64,000 bases of DNA from Mycetocola zhujimingii. GTDB taxonomy: Bacteria > Actinomycetota > Actinomycetes > Actinomycetales > Microbacteriaceae. The translations under genes and the position numbers were made by a program. Shown here piece by piece: positions 10,675-18,015 of this stretch. The DNA lies in NCBI RefSeq assembly GCF_003065425.1, contig NZ_CP026949.1, positions 2,356,001 through 2,420,000 on the forward strand, given 5' to 3'. The notes below the pieces were generated by a model. The model was not told the DNA's origin and did not search any database. It worked only from the letters and a program-made list of their open reading frames with translations. The number at the start of each line of letters is the position of its first letter. Position 1 is the first letter of the stretch.

Positions 10675-10729
10675 CATGTACGAAACATGTAGGTCATAAT
10701 CGGGTCGTATCGTCAAACGGAGCCGTTTG
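10675..10729. promoter_or_regulatory. Possible operators and -10 box upstream of livH
   Basis: The 268-base guaB/livH spacer holds two short inverted repeats: CATGT-N5-ACATG at 10675-10689 and CAAACGG-AG-CCGTTTG at 10714-10729. A CATAAT -10-like hexamer sits at 10695-10700 without a convincing -35. The spacing suits a regulator site around a promoter reading toward livH. The regulator is unknown and the assignment rests only on symmetry. Confidence 0.4.
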
Positions 10730-10741
10730 GCGAAGAACTAC

Positions 10742-10783
10742 AGAGATCTGGCGGTCTCTTCACTCGAGGGACCTGGCGGTCCC
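10742..10783 (+). ncRNA. Tandem leader hairpins with identical CTGGCG loops before livH
   Basis: Two short stem-loops lie just upstream of the livH ribosome binding site. Hairpin 1 (10742-10759) has a six-pair stem AGAGAT/GTCTCT; hairpin 2 (10768-10783) has a five-pair stem GGGAC/GTCCC. Both enclose the same hexaloop CTGGCG, while the stems differ at paired positions and keep pairing (A-T replaced by G-C, T-G by C-G). The second hairpin ends seven bases before GGAGGT. Tandem hairpins with conserved loops suggest a ligand- or protein-binding mRNA element. It matches no riboswitch that I recognise. Confidence 0.5.
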
Positions 10784-10797
10784 GTTCTGGAGGTGCA

Positions 10798-12108
10798 GTG
10801 AGTCTCACTCATTCAGCCCACGCCCCGCGCCACAAGCGCACCCTGTTACTGTTCCTCGGATTTCTTTTTGCGACGCTCGCGTTTCAATCGTTTTCTGCGG
10901 CGCCGGCGCAGGCCGATGAGGTCGGAACGGAGTATGACTTTTACTTCGCGGGCAACGTCAAGTACGACAGCGAACCGCTCGAGGGTGTGACAATCACCGT
11001 CGAAGGCAATGGCTATGACGCAGAGGTTGACACCGCCGCGGACGGCAAGTGGAAGATCGGGGTGCCGGAGAAAGGCACGTACACGGTGACCCTGGTCGAG
11101 GAGACACTCCCGGAGGGCGTGATCGTCGCCGAAGGCTCCGCCGCCGTCGAAGCCGAGATCGCGCTCACAAACTCCAAGATCGTGAACTACTTCCTCGGCG
11201 AGGGAGTCCGCGTCACAGTGAGCTTCTGGGACCAGCTGGCCGAACGAATCGTCAACGGTCTCAACTTCGGGCTCCTGCTCGCGCTCGCTGCGGTCGGGGC
11301 GTCCCTGGTCTTCGGCACGACCGGACTGTCGAACTTCGCCCACGGTGAAATGGTGACGTTCGGGGCGGTAATGGCCTACGTCTTCGCGAACGTCCTGCAA
11401 TGGCCCCTCTGGGGCGCGCTCGCAGCGGCTGTTCTGATGAGCGCACTCTTCGGGTTCACCCTCGATGCCGGCCTCTGGAGACCCCTGAGGCGAAAGGGCA
11501 TCGGCATCGTGCAGGTGATGATCGTCTCCATCGGTCTTTCGCTGCTCATTCGATACGTCTTCCTCTACTTCATCGGCGGAAGCACCTACCAGCTGCCCGG
11601 TTCCGGTGAGGAGCGGATCACGCTGTTCGGCAGCGTCGCGCTCTCCGTCACCGACATGGTCAGCATGGCCGTCTCGGCGGTCGTCCTTCTCGCCGTGGCC
11701 TGGTGGCTGCTGCGGACCCGGACAGGCAAGGCAACCCGGGCGATCTCGGACAACCCCTCCCTCGCCGCGGCGAGCGGTATCGATGTCGACAGGGTGATCA
11801 GGATCGTCTGGATCCTCGCGGCAGCCCTCGCCGGCCTCGCGGGTATCCTCTGGGCCTACTTCCGCCCCGGCATCAAGTGGGACATGGGTACGCAGATCCT
11901 GCTGCTCGTCTTCGGCGCGATCGTCCTCGGCGGGCTCGGTACAGCGTTCGGCGCACTCATCGGTGCCATCATCGTCGGCCTCCTCGTCGAAGTCTCGACG
12001 CTGTGGATTCCGTCTGACATCAAGTACGTCGGTGCACTGGTCGTGCTCATCGCCGTCCTGCTCGTGAAACCCCAGGGACTTCTGGGCCGCAAAGAGAGAA
12101 TTGGATAG
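10798..12108 (+). CDS. livH: Branched-chain amino acid-type ABC permease LivH with an N-terminal secreted beta-domain
   Basis: Membrane permease of a Liv-type importer. Residues from about 150 to 436 are the LivH fold: ALAAVGASLVFGTTGLSNFAHGEM near 162-185, then multiple helices, ending in KPQGLLG. Unusually, the chain begins with a signal peptide (charged residues, a hydrophobic core at 15-29, cleavage-like APAQA-D at 35-40). It then has a roughly 95-residue extracytoplasmic region with GVTITVEGNGYDAEVDTA and DGKWKIGVPEKGTYTVTL, a pattern like carboxypeptidase-regulatory or transthyretin-like beta-sandwich domains. The GTG start at 10798 is fixed by GGAGGT five bases upstream. It is the first gene of livHMGF. 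Confidence 0.88.
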   Translation: MSLTHSAHAPRHKRTLLLFLGFLFATLAFQSFSAAPAQADEVGTEYDFYFAGNVKYDSEPLEGVTITVEGNGYDAEVDTAADGKWKIGVPEKGTYTVTLVEETLPEGVIVAEGSAAVEAEIALTNSKIVNYFLGEGVRVTVSFWDQLAERIVNGLNFGLLLALAAVGASLVFGTTGLSNFAHGEMVTFGAVMAYVFANVLQWPLWGALAAAVLMSALFGFTLDAGLWRPLRRKGIGIVQVMIVSIGLSLLIRYVFLYFIGGSTYQLPGSGEERITLFGSVALSVTDMVSMAVSAVVLLAVAWWLLRTRTGKATRAISDNPSLAAASGIDVDRVIRIVWILAAALAGLAGILWAYFRPGIKWDMGTQILLLVFGAIVLGGLGTAFGALIGAIIVGLLVEVSTLWIPSDIKYVGALVVLIAVLLVKPQGLLGRKERIG

Positions 12109-12117
12109 GAGGACGCC

Positions 12118-13098
12118 ATGGACTGGGGATCAATTCTTTCAAACACCGCCTCCTGGCTGATTAGCCCTGAGACGATCGCGTACGCGCTTGCCGCACTGGG
12201 CCTCGCCGTCCACTTCGGATACGGCGGACTGCTCAACTTCGGTATGGCGGCGTTCATGGCGCTTGGGGCATACGGGTATGCCATTTCCATCCTGACCTTC
12301 GGGCTGCCGTGGTGGGCCGGAATCATCGTCGGTTGTCTGGCATCCGTCGTCTTCGCGCTCATCCTCGGTATTCCTACGCTGAGGCTGCGCGCCGACTACC
12401 TGGCGATCACGACGATCGCTGCAGCGGAGATCGTTCGACTGCTGTTCACAACCCAGGTCTTCGACGATGTCACCAACTCGGCAGACGGGCTCGGCAACTA
12501 CCACGCGGGTTTCCGTGCCGCGAACCCCTTCCCGGAGGGGACATACGGCTTCGGACCGTGGACCTACAACGAGAACGGCTGGTGGGTCCGTGTCTTCGGC
12601 ATCTGCCTTCTGGCCGTTGCCGTGCTCCTCGTCTGGCTGCTCATGCGCAGCCCGTGGGGTCGCGTGCTCAAGGGCATCCGTGAAGACGAGGACGCCGTGC
12701 GCGCGCTCGGCAAGAACGTCTTCGCTTACAAGATGCAGGCGCTCATTGTCGGTGGTGTCTTCGGCGCACTCGGCGGGGTGGTGTTCGCACTCCCCTCTGC
12801 CGTCGTGCCAAGTGTCTATGTGACAAGCCTGACCTTCTTCATCTGGACCATCCTCCTGCTCGGCGGTGCCGCCACGGTCTTCGGCCCATTGCTCGGTGCC
12901 GTGATCTTCTGGGTGATCATGGGCTTCCTCTCCAATGTCCTTCCCGAGCTCGCGTCGAGCGGCATCCTGCCGTTCATGTCGACGACTCAGGCAGCGACGG
13001 TCCGCTACATCCTCGTCGGACTCGCCCTGATGCTGATCGTCATTTATCGACCACAGGGCATCCTCGGAAACAAGAAGGAGCTGACCTTTGTCAAGTAG
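12118..13098 (+). CDS. livM: Branched-chain amino acid-type ABC permease LivM
   Basis: Second permease of the importer, 326 residues and strongly hydrophobic, with the LivM landmarks ALAALGLAVHFGYGGLLNFG, the PTLRLRADYLAITTIAAAEIVR loop and SPWGRVLKGIREDEDAVRALGKN that contacts the ATPases. It ends in YRPQGILG, the usual C-terminal motif. ATG at 12118 follows GGAGG. It starts nine bases after livH and overlaps livG by 11 bases, so the operon is tightly coupled. The exact substrate is not evident; Liv-type permeases also serve amides and urea-like compounds. Confidence 0.93.
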   Translation: MDWGSILSNTASWLISPETIAYALAALGLAVHFGYGGLLNFGMAAFMALGAYGYAISILTFGLPWWAGIIVGCLASVVFALILGIPTLRLRADYLAITTIAAAEIVRLLFTTQVFDDVTNSADGLGNYHAGFRAANPFPEGTYGFGPWTYNENGWWVRVFGICLLAVAVLLVWLLMRSPWGRVLKGIREDEDAVRALGKNVFAYKMQALIVGGVFGALGGVVFALPSAVVPSVYVTSLTFFIWTILLLGGAATVFGPLLGAVIFWVIMGFLSNVLPELASSGILPFMSTTQAATVRYILVGLALMLIVIYRPQGILGNKKELTFVK

Positions 13099-14086
13099 CG
13101 ACGCAGCATCCGTCAAACCGGTGAAATCCACCGGACTTCACATCGGCGACGCCGTTCCCGGCGTCGCGAAGGTCGACCCGATCATCATCGCCGACAACGT
13201 GACCAGGCAGTTCGGCGGGCTCAAGGCCGTCGACGTCGAACACCTCGAAATTCCCCGGAATGCCATCACGGCGCTGATCGGACCCAACGGGGCAGGAAAG
13301 ACGACACTGTTCAACCTGCTCACCGGGTTCGACAAGCCGGACAGCGGGACGTGGGTGTTCGATGGAACCCAGCTCAACGGCGTCCCAGCGTTCAAGGTCG
13401 CGCGAATGGGCCAGGTCCGCACGTTCCAGCTCACCAAAGCCCTCGGCCTGCTCACCGTGCTCGAGAACATGAAACTCGGCTCACAGAAGCAAAAGGGCGA
13501 GGGCATCTTCTCAAGCCTGATCAAGCCGCTGTGGCAGAAGCAGGAGGAGGAGATCGAGGAGCGAGCGCTCGACATCCTCGCGCGGTTCAAACTCGACACC
13601 AAGAAGGACGATTTCGCCGCGAGTCTGTCCGGCGGGCAGCGAAAGCTCCTCGAGATGGCGCGCGCGCTCATGAGCGAGCCGAAGCTCGTCATGCTCGATG
13701 AGCCGATGGCCGGCGTGAACCCCGCGCTGACCCAGTCGCTGCTCGAGCACATCCTCGACCTCAAGGTCCAGGGAATGAGCGTGCTGTTCGTCGAACACGA
13801 CATGCAGATGGTTCGGCACATCGCCGACTGGGTCGTCGTGATGGCTGAGGGCAGGGTCGTCGCTGAAGGACCGCCAGACCTCGTCATGCAGAACCCCGCC
13901 GTGATCGACGCATACCTCGGTTCTCACCAGGACGTCGACCTCGGTGTTGTCACCGGGCGGATCGCCGGTGAGATCACACCTGAGGTCGAAGAACTGCTCG
14001 AGGAGATCGACGCAGAAACCGGCGTCGAGCACAACATCGAACATCCGCGGGCCGCTGGGCCGACGAGAGACGAGGACACCAAGTGA
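13088..14086 (+). CDS. livG: Branched-chain amino acid-type ABC ATPase LivG
   Basis: First ATPase of the importer, 332 residues. Walker A GPNGAGKTT lies at residues 65-73, the signature LSGGQRKLLEMARALM near 180, and Walker B LVMLDEP follows. The LivG-specific insert after the Q-loop is long and charged (QKQKGEGIFSSLIKPLWQ). About 35 extra N-terminal residues and an acidic C-terminal tail of about 45 residues (EVEELLEEIDAETG) make it longer than the usual 250-260. The start is TTG at 13088, with AAGGAG seven bases upstream inside the livM end. Confidence 0.95.
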   Translation: MSSSDAASVKPVKSTGLHIGDAVPGVAKVDPIIIADNVTRQFGGLKAVDVEHLEIPRNAITALIGPNGAGKTTLFNLLTGFDKPDSGTWVFDGTQLNGVPAFKVARMGQVRTFQLTKALGLLTVLENMKLGSQKQKGEGIFSSLIKPLWQKQEEEIEERALDILARFKLDTKKDDFAASLSGGQRKLLEMARALMSEPKLVMLDEPMAGVNPALTQSLLEHILDLKVQGMSVLFVEHDMQMVRHIADWVVVMAEGRVVAEGPPDLVMQNPAVIDAYLGSHQDVDLGVVTGRIAGEITPEVEELLEEIDAETGVEHNIEHPRAAGPTRDEDTK

Positions 14087-14826
14087 CAGCAACAATCGCT
14101 CCGGAGGTCGTCGTCAGCGTGGAAAACGTGACGGCGGGATACCTGCCAGGCGTCAACATTCTCAACAGCGCCAACCTCACGGCATCCAAGGGTGAACTCA
14201 TCGGCATCATTGGCCCGAACGGCGCCGGAAAGTCGACCCTTCTCAAGGCCATCTTCGGCCAGGTCAAGGTCCGTGAGGGGTCCATCCGGCTCAACGGCGA
14301 CGACATCACCGGGCTCAAGGCCGACAAGCTCGTTGCCCGCGGTGTCGGCTTCGTGCCGCAGACGAACAACGTGTTTCAGAGTCTCACCATCGAAGAGAAC
14401 CTGCAGATGGGCCTGTTCCAGAAGCCCAAAATCTACGCAGAGCGACTCGAGTTCGTCACCGGGATTTTCGGTGAGCTCGGCAAGCGGCTCAAGCAGCGGG
14501 CGGGTTCACTGTCCGGTGGTGAGCGCCAGATGGTCGCGATGTCGCGGGCGTTGATGATGGACCCTGCCGTGCTTCTTCTCGACGAGCCGAGCGCAGGCCT
14601 CTCCCCCGTCCGGCAGGACGATGCGTTCATCCGCGTTTCCGACATCAACAAGGCCGGGGTGACCACCATCATGGTCGAGCAGAATGCGCGCCGCTGCCTG
14701 CAGATCTGTGACCGTGGTTACGTTCTCGACCAGGGAACCGATGCATACACCGGGACCGGCCGCGAACTGCTGAACGATGACAAGGTGATCGGGCTGTACC
14801 TCGGCACGCTCGGCCAGGACGACTGA
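14083..14826 (+). CDS. livF: Branched-chain amino acid-type ABC ATPase LivF
   Basis: Second ATPase of the importer, 247 residues. Walker A GPNGAGKST lies near residue 44, the signature LSGGERQMVAMSRALM near 143, and Walker B VLLLDEPSAGLSP follows, as in LivF. The GTG start overlaps the livG stop as GTGA, so translation is coupled. It is the last gene of livHMGF and is followed by a strong terminator. A second terminator, facing the other way, serves the convergent binding-protein gene. Confidence 0.95.
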   Translation: MTATIAPEVVVSVENVTAGYLPGVNILNSANLTASKGELIGIIGPNGAGKSTLLKAIFGQVKVREGSIRLNGDDITGLKADKLVARGVGFVPQTNNVFQSLTIEENLQMGLFQKPKIYAERLEFVTGIFGELGKRLKQRAGSLSGGERQMVAMSRALMMDPAVLLLDEPSAGLSPVRQDDAFIRVSDINKAGVTTIMVEQNARRCLQICDRGYVLDQGTDAYTGTGRELLNDDKVIGLYLGTLGQDD

Positions 14827-14846
14827 CCCGCACCACCCCGTACGAC

Positions 14847-14878
14847 CGAAACGCCCCGCAGTCCTGCGGGGCGTTTCG
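14847..14878 (+). terminator. Intrinsic terminator of the livHMGF operon
   Basis: A perfect 14-bp stem (14847-14860 with 14865-14878) and four-base loop lie 20 bases after the livF stop, followed by TCGTTCC. The stem is symmetrical enough to act in both directions. Confidence 0.85.
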
Positions 14879-14962
14879 TCGTTCCGGGTGCTGGGACGGG
14901 GGCGTGCTGGGCAGCGTCGAGGTCGAGGTAGCTGCACTTCCCCGCGGTGGTCGACGTTAACG

Positions 14963-14998
14963 AACTGCAGGGCCACGGTTTCCCGTGGCCCTGCAGTT
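14963..14998 (-). terminator. Intrinsic terminator of the livK-type binding-protein gene
   Basis: A perfect 16-bp stem (14963-14978 with 14983-14998) and four-base loop lie about 17 bases downstream of the minus-strand binding-protein stop. It completes a back-to-back pair with the livF terminator in the convergent gap. Confidence 0.85.
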
Positions 14999-15015
14999 TC
15001 TGTTTCGGTTACGAA

Positions 15016-16293
15016 CTACTCGGAGATGCGCTCGTAGGTGTTGTCTTCGAGGTACTGGAAGACGCCGATGGTCGCCTCGGTCGGGTCACCGTTCTCGTCG
15101 AACGTGACCGGCCCGGAGTTTCCGTCGTAGTCGATCGTCTCGCCCTCGTTGAGCAGCTCGGCACACTCGGTGAACGACGAACACTTGGTACCTTCACCGG
15201 AACCACCAGAGACCTCCTGGAGTTCCGCTGCGATGTCCTCGCCATCGGTGGAGCCTGCCGCCATTGCGGCCAGCGCCAGAAGGACGACGGCGTCGTAGGA
15301 TTCAGCTGCGTAGCTGTAGTCCTTCAGCTCCTCGTTGCCCTCGCCCTGCCAGAACTCCTGCAGGCGATCGGTGAAGTCACCGAGGGACTCGGTGTCGAGA
15401 CCCGGCAGCGTGCCCTTGGCACCGGTGAGGGTGCCGGCAGGGAAGTCGGCGGAGTAGTCGGCGAGGTTACCGTCGACGAAGTACAGCTTGTCAGACGGGA
15501 ACCCGGCGAGCGCCGGAACGATCGTCTTGGTCTCCTCGAACGCGATCAGGGCGATTGCGTCGGGGTTGGCAGCCTTGAGTGCGCTGACCTGAGCATCGAA
15601 CGAGGTGTCGCCCGTGTTGTACGACTGCTGTTCGACGACTTCGCCACCCGCGTTCTCGAACGCCTCTGTCGTGAATTCGGCGAGGCCGGTTCCGTACGAG
15701 TCGTTGAGGTAGAGAATGCCGAGGGTTTCGTTGCCGTCTTCAGCGATCAGGTTTCCGAGAACCTCACCCTGCAGCACGTCGCTCGGGGCAGTTCGCCAGA
15801 ACAGCCCGTTGTCGTCCCACGTTGTGAAGTCCGCAGAGGTGTTGGCCGGCGAGAACTGAATCACGCCTTCGCCCGTCACCTGGTCGATGAAGAGCTTGGT
15901 CACACCACTGGCAGCTGCGCCAATGATCGCCGAGACACCCTCCTGAAGAAGTCGCGGCACCTCTGTCGCGTACGCCTTGTTGTCGGTGTCGCCGGAGTCA
16001 CCGTAGACGACGTCGATCTCGATCCCGAGGTCGGCGTCGTTGATTTCCTTGGCCGCGAGTCCGACTCCTGCTTCTTCGGGCGGGCCGAGGAACGCGAGGT
16101 TGCCTGTCTGCGGCAGCTGCGTTCCGATCTTGAGTGTCAGGTCGCCTGCTGGCTGGTCTGAGTCACCGTCGCCGCCACCTGGGCTGCTGCAACCGGTGAG
16201 GACCAGCGCGCTGGCTCCGAGGATTGCGAGAGAACCCAGTGTGATCGTGCGCGTGCGTGAGCGGGAGGCCGTAGCCCGGGTGAAGACGCCCAT
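15016..16293 (-). CDS. ABC importer substrate-binding lipoprotein (LivK-like, type I periplasmic-binding fold)
   Basis: Captures the substrate for the adjacent Liv importer on the outer face of the membrane. The 425-residue precursor has a lipoprotein signal peptide with lipobox LTGC (Cys35) and a glycine/aspartate-rich linker. The receptor domain has LTLKIGTQLPQTGNLAFLGPPEEAG, VYGDSGDTDNKA and IIGAAASGVTK, the pattern of amino-acid receptors of the Leu/Ile/Val type. ATG at 16293 has AGGAG upstream; a longer frame to 16380 lacks support. It is convergent with livHMGF rather than within the operon, so it needs its own promoter. Substrate specificity is unknown. Confidence 0.92.
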   Translation of the reverse strand: MGVFTRATASRSRTRTITLGSLAILGASALVLTGCSSPGGGDGDSDQPAGDLTLKIGTQLPQTGNLAFLGPPEEAGVGLAAKEINDADLGIEIDVVYGDSGDTDNKAYATEVPRLLQEGVSAIIGAAASGVTKLFIDQVTGEGVIQFSPANTSADFTTWDDNGLFWRTAPSDVLQGEVLGNLIAEDGNETLGILYLNDSYGTGLAEFTTEAFENAGGEVVEQQSYNTGDTSFDAQVSALKAANPDAIALIAFEETKTIVPALAGFPSDKLYFVDGNLADYSADFPAGTLTGAKGTLPGLDTESLGDFTDRLQEFWQGEGNEELKDYSYAAESYDAVVLLALAAMAAGSTDGEDIAAELQEVSGGSGEGTKCSSFTECAELLNEGETIDYDGNSGPVTFDENGDPTEATIGVFQYLEDNTYERISE

Positions 16294-16388
16294 GTTGCTC
16301 CTATGCTGTGTCGTGTATCCAACCGACAGCGCTAAATACTGTCGTGGTGCCAACATATTCGAGCAATCGTCACCGAACAATACGTGGG

Positions 16389-16406
16389 CGTTACATACGT
16401 GTAACG
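16389..16406. promoter_or_regulatory. Operator-like inverted repeat upstream of the binding-protein gene
   Basis: CGTTACA-N4-TGTAACG (arms 16389-16395 and 16400-16406) is a perfect 7-bp inverted repeat, 96 bases upstream of the binding-protein ATG and 29 bases from the end of rarD. Its form suits a dimeric regulator. Nothing identifies the regulator, and I saw no convincing -10/-35 pair. Confidence 0.35.
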
Positions 16407-16434
16407 GCGACGCAATCGTTACCGTTTTCGGGCA

Positions 16435-17481
16435 TTACAGCTGCTGCGGCGCCCCGGATGCAGCTTTGTTGCGTCGGCGGAGCGATCCGCGCGCACTGAT
16501 GACCGTGTCCGTCGTCAGCACAACCAGAGCGATCCAGACCAGGATGAAGCCGATCCACCGCTCCACCGGCATGGCCTCGTGGAGGATGAAGACCCCGACG
16601 AGGAACTGGATGACCGGGGCGAAGAACTGGATGAAGCCCATGTAGATGAGCGGAAGCCGACGTGACGCGGCGGCGAAGAAGAGCAGCGGCACCGCTGTGA
16701 TCACGCCGGTACCCACGAGCAGCACCGTGTGGAAGACACTGACCTGCCCAATGGTCAGTCCCGCGGTGGCTCCGACGACAATGAGTTGGACAATGGCGAG
16801 CGGCGTGAGCCACGCGGTCTCAAGGGTGAGCCCGGAGACGGCGTCGACGGTCCCCCCAACCCTCTTTTTGATGTAGCCGTAGAGACCGAACGAGAAGGCG
16901 AGAATCAGGGCAATCCACGGAACCCCGTGCGCGCCGATGGCAAGCACGAGCACAGCGGCAATACTGATGCCGACCGAGACCCACTGCACGATGCGAAGTT
17001 TCTCGCGGAGGAAGAACACGCCGAGAAACACAGTGACTATGGGATTGATGAAGTAGCCAAGCGCCGTTTCGACAACCTGCCCGTTGAGCACTCCGTAAAT
17101 ATACGTCTGCCAGTTGACGAAGATGAGCACTCCCGCGAGACCGAGGGTGAATGACACCCGGGGGTTCCGCGCGAGCAGGAGGAATGGCGCCCAGCCCCGC
17201 GTTACCGTCAGAAGGAGCACGCAGAACACCAGCGAGAAGATCACGCGGGCCGCGACAAGCTCAAACGGTCCTGTCGGCGCGAGCAGGAGGAAGTAGAGCG
17301 GAAGAACGCCCCAGAGCGTGTATGCGCTGACGGCGAAAATGAGGCCGGGGCGGCTCAGTGGGGCATCGGGAGAGGCCGGTACACCGGTCGTCGCCGCCGC
17401 AGGGCCTGCACCGTCTGTCGAACCTGCACTGCCTGCCGGGCCTGCACTATTGGCCGGAACCGGCTCTGGGGTCGTCTGCAC
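16435..17481 (-). CDS. rarD: EamA/RarD family transporter
   Basis: A 348-residue drug/metabolite-superfamily membrane protein with about ten helices in two EamA repeats. The N-terminal half reads GLIFAVSAYTLWGVLPLYF, the RarD hallmark, followed by LLLAPTGPFELVAARVIFSLVFC. RarD proteins are putative permeases with no settled substrate. The GTG start at 17481 gives an unusual 45-residue low-complexity leader rich in alanine, glycine and proline; a later start near the first helix cannot be excluded. It lies downstream of groES on the same strand, separated by the groES terminator. Confidence 0.88.
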   Translation of the reverse strand: MQTTPEPVPANSAGPAGSAGSTDGAGPAAATTGVPASPDAPLSRPGLIFAVSAYTLWGVLPLYFLLLAPTGPFELVAARVIFSLVFCVLLLTVTRGWAPFLLLARNPRVSFTLGLAGVLIFVNWQTYIYGVLNGQVVETALGYFINPIVTVFLGVFFLREKLRIVQWVSVGISIAAVLVLAIGAHGVPWIALILAFSFGLYGYIKKRVGGTVDAVSGLTLETAWLTPLAIVQLIVVGATAGLTIGQVSVFHTVLLVGTGVITAVPLLFFAAASRRLPLIYMGFIQFFAPVIQFLVGVFILHEAMPVERWIGFILVWIALVVLTTDTVISARGSLRRRNKAASGAPQQL

Positions 17482-17529
17482 CCATCGATGCTACTCCGCA
17501 CCTGCGGGGCAACCGCCCGTTAAGACGAA

Positions 17530-17562
17530 GAAGCCCGGACGGTGAGTCACCGTCCGGGCTTC
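17530..17562 (-). terminator. Intrinsic terminator of groES
   Basis: A perfect 15-bp stem (17530-17544 with 17548-17562) with a three-base loop begins 12 bases after the groES stop and ends in TTCGTCTT on the minus strand. It separates groES from rarD. Confidence 0.88.
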
Positions 17563-17574
17563 AGTTCGTTTGAG

Positions 17575-17871
17575 TTATCGAACCACAACCGCGAGCACGT
17601 CGCGAGCCGAGAGGACCAGGTAGTCCTGGCCGTCGAACTTGACCTCGGTTCCGCCGTACTTGGAGTAGATCACCTTGTCGCCGACGGCGACGTCGAGCGG
17701 TACCCGGTTGCCGTTGTCGTCGATGCGGCCGGGGCCGACAGCCTCGACGACGCCTTCCTGCGGCTTCTCCTTGGCGGTGTCAGGGATGACGAGACCTGAA
17801 GCAGTGGTCTGCTCTGCCTCGACCTGCTTGATGACGATGCGATCCTCGAGCGGCTTGATGCTGACCGACAC
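17575..17871 (-). CDS. groES: Co-chaperonin GroES
   Basis: Heptameric lid of the GroEL folding chamber. The 98-residue protein is full length, with the usual [33 protein letters not shown] mobile-loop region, an [10 protein letters not shown] strand and the C-terminal [23 protein letters not shown]. No groEL follows: a terminator comes at once and the next gene is rarD, so groES is transcribed alone. Two CIRCE-type operators overlap its promoter, implying HrcA repression and heat induction. The tsaD gene lies about 4.5 kb away, a looser version of the tsaD-groES neighbourhood known in actinobacteria. Confidence 0.97.
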   Translation of the reverse strand: MSVSIKPLEDRIVIKQVEAEQTTASGLVIPDTAKEKPQEGVVEAVGPGRIDDNGNRVPLDVAVGDKVIYSKYGGTEVKFDGQDYLVLSARDVLAVVVR

Positions 17872-17901
17872 GGTTGACCTCTTTCTAAACTAAGACTTGA
17901 G

Positions 17902-17928
17902 TTAGCACCCTCACATCGAGAGTGCTAA
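17902..17928. promoter_or_regulatory. CIRCE operator 1 (HrcA site), groES-proximal
   Basis: TTAGCACCC-N9-GAGTGCTAA matches the CIRCE consensus TTAGCACTC-N9-GAGTGCTAA at 17 of 18 arm positions. It lies 31 bases upstream of the groES ATG, at or just after the expected transcription start. Confidence 0.93.
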
Positions 17929-17932
17929 TGCC

Positions 17933-17961
17933 AGTGTAGGGATCCATTGGCACTCTCGCAA
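17933..17961 (-). promoter_or_regulatory. Predicted groES promoter between the two CIRCE sites
   Basis: Reading the minus strand, a TTGCGA -35 box (17956-17961) and a TACACT -10 box (17933-17938) are separated by 17 bases. The -35 lies in the spacer of CIRCE 2, and the start point would fall in CIRCE 1, so HrcA binding at either site should block polymerase. Confidence 0.65.
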
Positions 17962-17973
17962 CGTGAGTGCCAA
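17947..17973. promoter_or_regulatory. CIRCE operator 2 (variant), upstream
   Basis: TTGGCACTC-N9-GAGTGCCAA is a perfect 9-bp inverted repeat that differs from the CIRCE consensus by one base in each arm. It lies 18 bases from CIRCE 1 and 42 bases from the start of the divergent methyltransferase gene. Confidence 0.88.
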
Positions 17974-18015
17974 CGCAGTGCGGGCGCACAGCATCCGGCT
18001 TGATAAGTTTGCACG

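Noticed and set aside
10742-10783. Guanidine-II (mini-ykkC) riboswitch for the tandem hairpins
   Set aside because: That class needs ACGR loops on both hairpins; here both loops are CTGGCG.
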